Positions 32,922 to 34,873 of a stretch of DNA of 34,873 nt are shown here, piece after piece. Source of the stretch: Litorisediminicola beolgyonensis (GTDB lineage: Bacteria > Pseudomonadota > Alphaproteobacteria > Rhodobacterales > Rhodobacteraceae). The stretch spans positions 1 to 34,873 of the forward strand of contig NZ_JBHTMU010000039.1 of the NCBI RefSeq assembly GCF_042679605.1, given 5' to 3'. Each line of letters starts with the position of its first letter. Position 1 is the first letter of the stretch. Under the pieces are notes generated by a model. The model did not search any database. It was not told the DNA's origin and saw only the letters and a program-made list of their open reading frames with translations. The position numbers were made by a program, and so were the translations under genes.

Positions 32922-33748
32922 TCAGTCGAGCCGGGCGCGCCGTGTCGGGCGTCCGTCGCCCTGGGCCTCGATCCGGGCGATGGCGTCCGAGAGGGACTCA
33001 AAGGCGACGGCCATGTGGAAGGTATTGGCGTGGAGGAGCCTGTCCGGCGCCGCGATCCAGCCGACATGGCCTTTCCAGAAGATCAGGTCGCCGCGCCGGA
33101 GGGGGGTGTCCTCGGGCAGGGTCGTGCCGAGCGCGGCCTCCTGCAGGTCGCTGTCGCCGGGACAGGTCCGTCCGCAGGCGTCGAGGCCCGCGAAGATCAG
33201 GCCCGAGCAGTCGATGCCGAAGCTCGAATTGCCGCCCCAGAGATAGGGCGTGCCGAGATAGCGCTCGGCCACCGTGACCGGATCGGTCTCGGGCGCGTGC
33301 GCCAGGTGGGCGGTCGGGACCCAGCCGAGCTCGGTCTCGGTGAAGCGGGTCTCGGTGGTCCCGGTCGCGAGCGCGGCGCCGTGGGGCAGGGCCAGCGCCT
33401 CGCGCCGTTTGAAATCGGGCGCGGCGTAGACATGGGTGGCGCGGTTCGCGACGCGGGCGTCTGGGGCGCTGCGGTCGGTGGCGGGGCGGAGCGCGCTTTC
33501 CGGGCTCCAGCCGACATAGCCTATGGCGGGCGCGCGGAGGAAGGCGAAGGGGCCGTCGCGGTCGATGAGCTCGACCGCGGTGCCGTAGACGAGCTGGCGG
33601 TCGCGGGCGCCGCCGGGCGCGCGACAGAGATCGATGAGCGGGGTCGCCACGTAATGCGGCTCGGGATCGACCGGGGTCAGGCCGGGATGGTGGAGGGCGG
33701 CGTCGCGCGCGACCGCCCGCGCGGTGGCCGGGGTCGTGCGCGGATCGC

Positions 33749-33752
<4 letters not shown>
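32922..33752 (-). CDS. NlpC/P60 (C40) cell-wall peptidase with SH3-like repeats
   Basis: This 276-residue protein would cut peptide cross-links or stems of peptidoglycan. Two bacterial SH3-like domains (about 38-88 and 100-152) precede the NlpC/P60 domain (about 155-265) with catalytic C182 in FGIDCSGLIFAG, a histidine in GHVGWIA and a second in LLHANTFH. There is no obvious signal peptide, as with many Rhodobacteraceae members of this family, which are annotated as dipeptidyl-peptidase VI-like and may act on cytoplasmic muropeptides. It overlaps the upstream leucyl aminopeptidase gene by ATGA, suggesting joint peptide breakdown. Confidence 0.9.

Positions 33753-34873
<1,121 letters not shown>

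Overview
The window is high-GC bacterial DNA, tightly packed with genes, many of them coupled by ATGA or GTGA overlaps. It looks like an alphaproteobacterium of the Rhodobacteraceae (Roseobacter-type) family. Supporting signs are a GAAC-N7-GAAC LexA box before uvrD, a SAM-II riboswitch before metZ, FolE2, a DUF1127 protein, a TAXI-type TRAP transporter, a DUF2794 protein and a bufferin (DUF2282/DUF692/DUF2063/DoxX) operon. The genus cannot be fixed from the sequence. No rRNA, tRNA, CRISPR array, transposase or integrase was seen.

Left part (1-5980): an 8-bp tandem repeat at the window edge, an apparently SOS-controlled and possibly leaderless uvrD-type helicase gene, a SAM-II riboswitch with its own intrinsic terminator, metZ (O-succinylhomoserine sulfhydrylase), folE2 (GTP cyclohydrolase IB) and a small DUF1127 protein. 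Next (6040-11854) come a TrkH potassium transporter and a four-gene MCE/Mla-type lipid ABC transport operon: STAS-permease, ATPase, MCE protein and auxiliary lipoprotein.

Centre (11981-25891): a coherent accessory cluster. A divergent XRE-cupin regulator faces a seven-step co-directional run plus one extra gene: TAXI substrate-binding protein, fused TRAP permease with DUF3394 tail, nitrilase-family amidohydrolase, a large divergent Orn/Lys/Arg-type PLP decarboxylase, an ATP-grasp ligase, a C45-type Ntn hydrolase, a class III aminotransferase and a CelD/FemAB-like acyltransferase. I know of no characterised pathway with this content. Import, amide formation and cleavage, decarboxylation and transamination all point to an amine, amino-acid conjugate or polyamine-like compound. 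This is the best candidate for an undescribed system.

Right part (25882-34873): a type I GAPDH-like dehydrogenase, metF with divergent metR and a MetR-like site between them, a cold-shock protein, an ArsC/Spx-like protein, and a leftward bufABCD-type operon. The operon holds a cysteine-containing exported peptide precursor, its MNIO modification enzyme, a partner protein and a DoxX membrane protein, with a strong hairpin between precursor and enzyme genes. Then come a DUF2794 protein, an NlpC/P60 peptidase with SH3-like repeats, and a leucyl aminopeptidase (M17) cut by the window end. Three copies of an AAGAAGAAG-type terminator element follow + strand genes.
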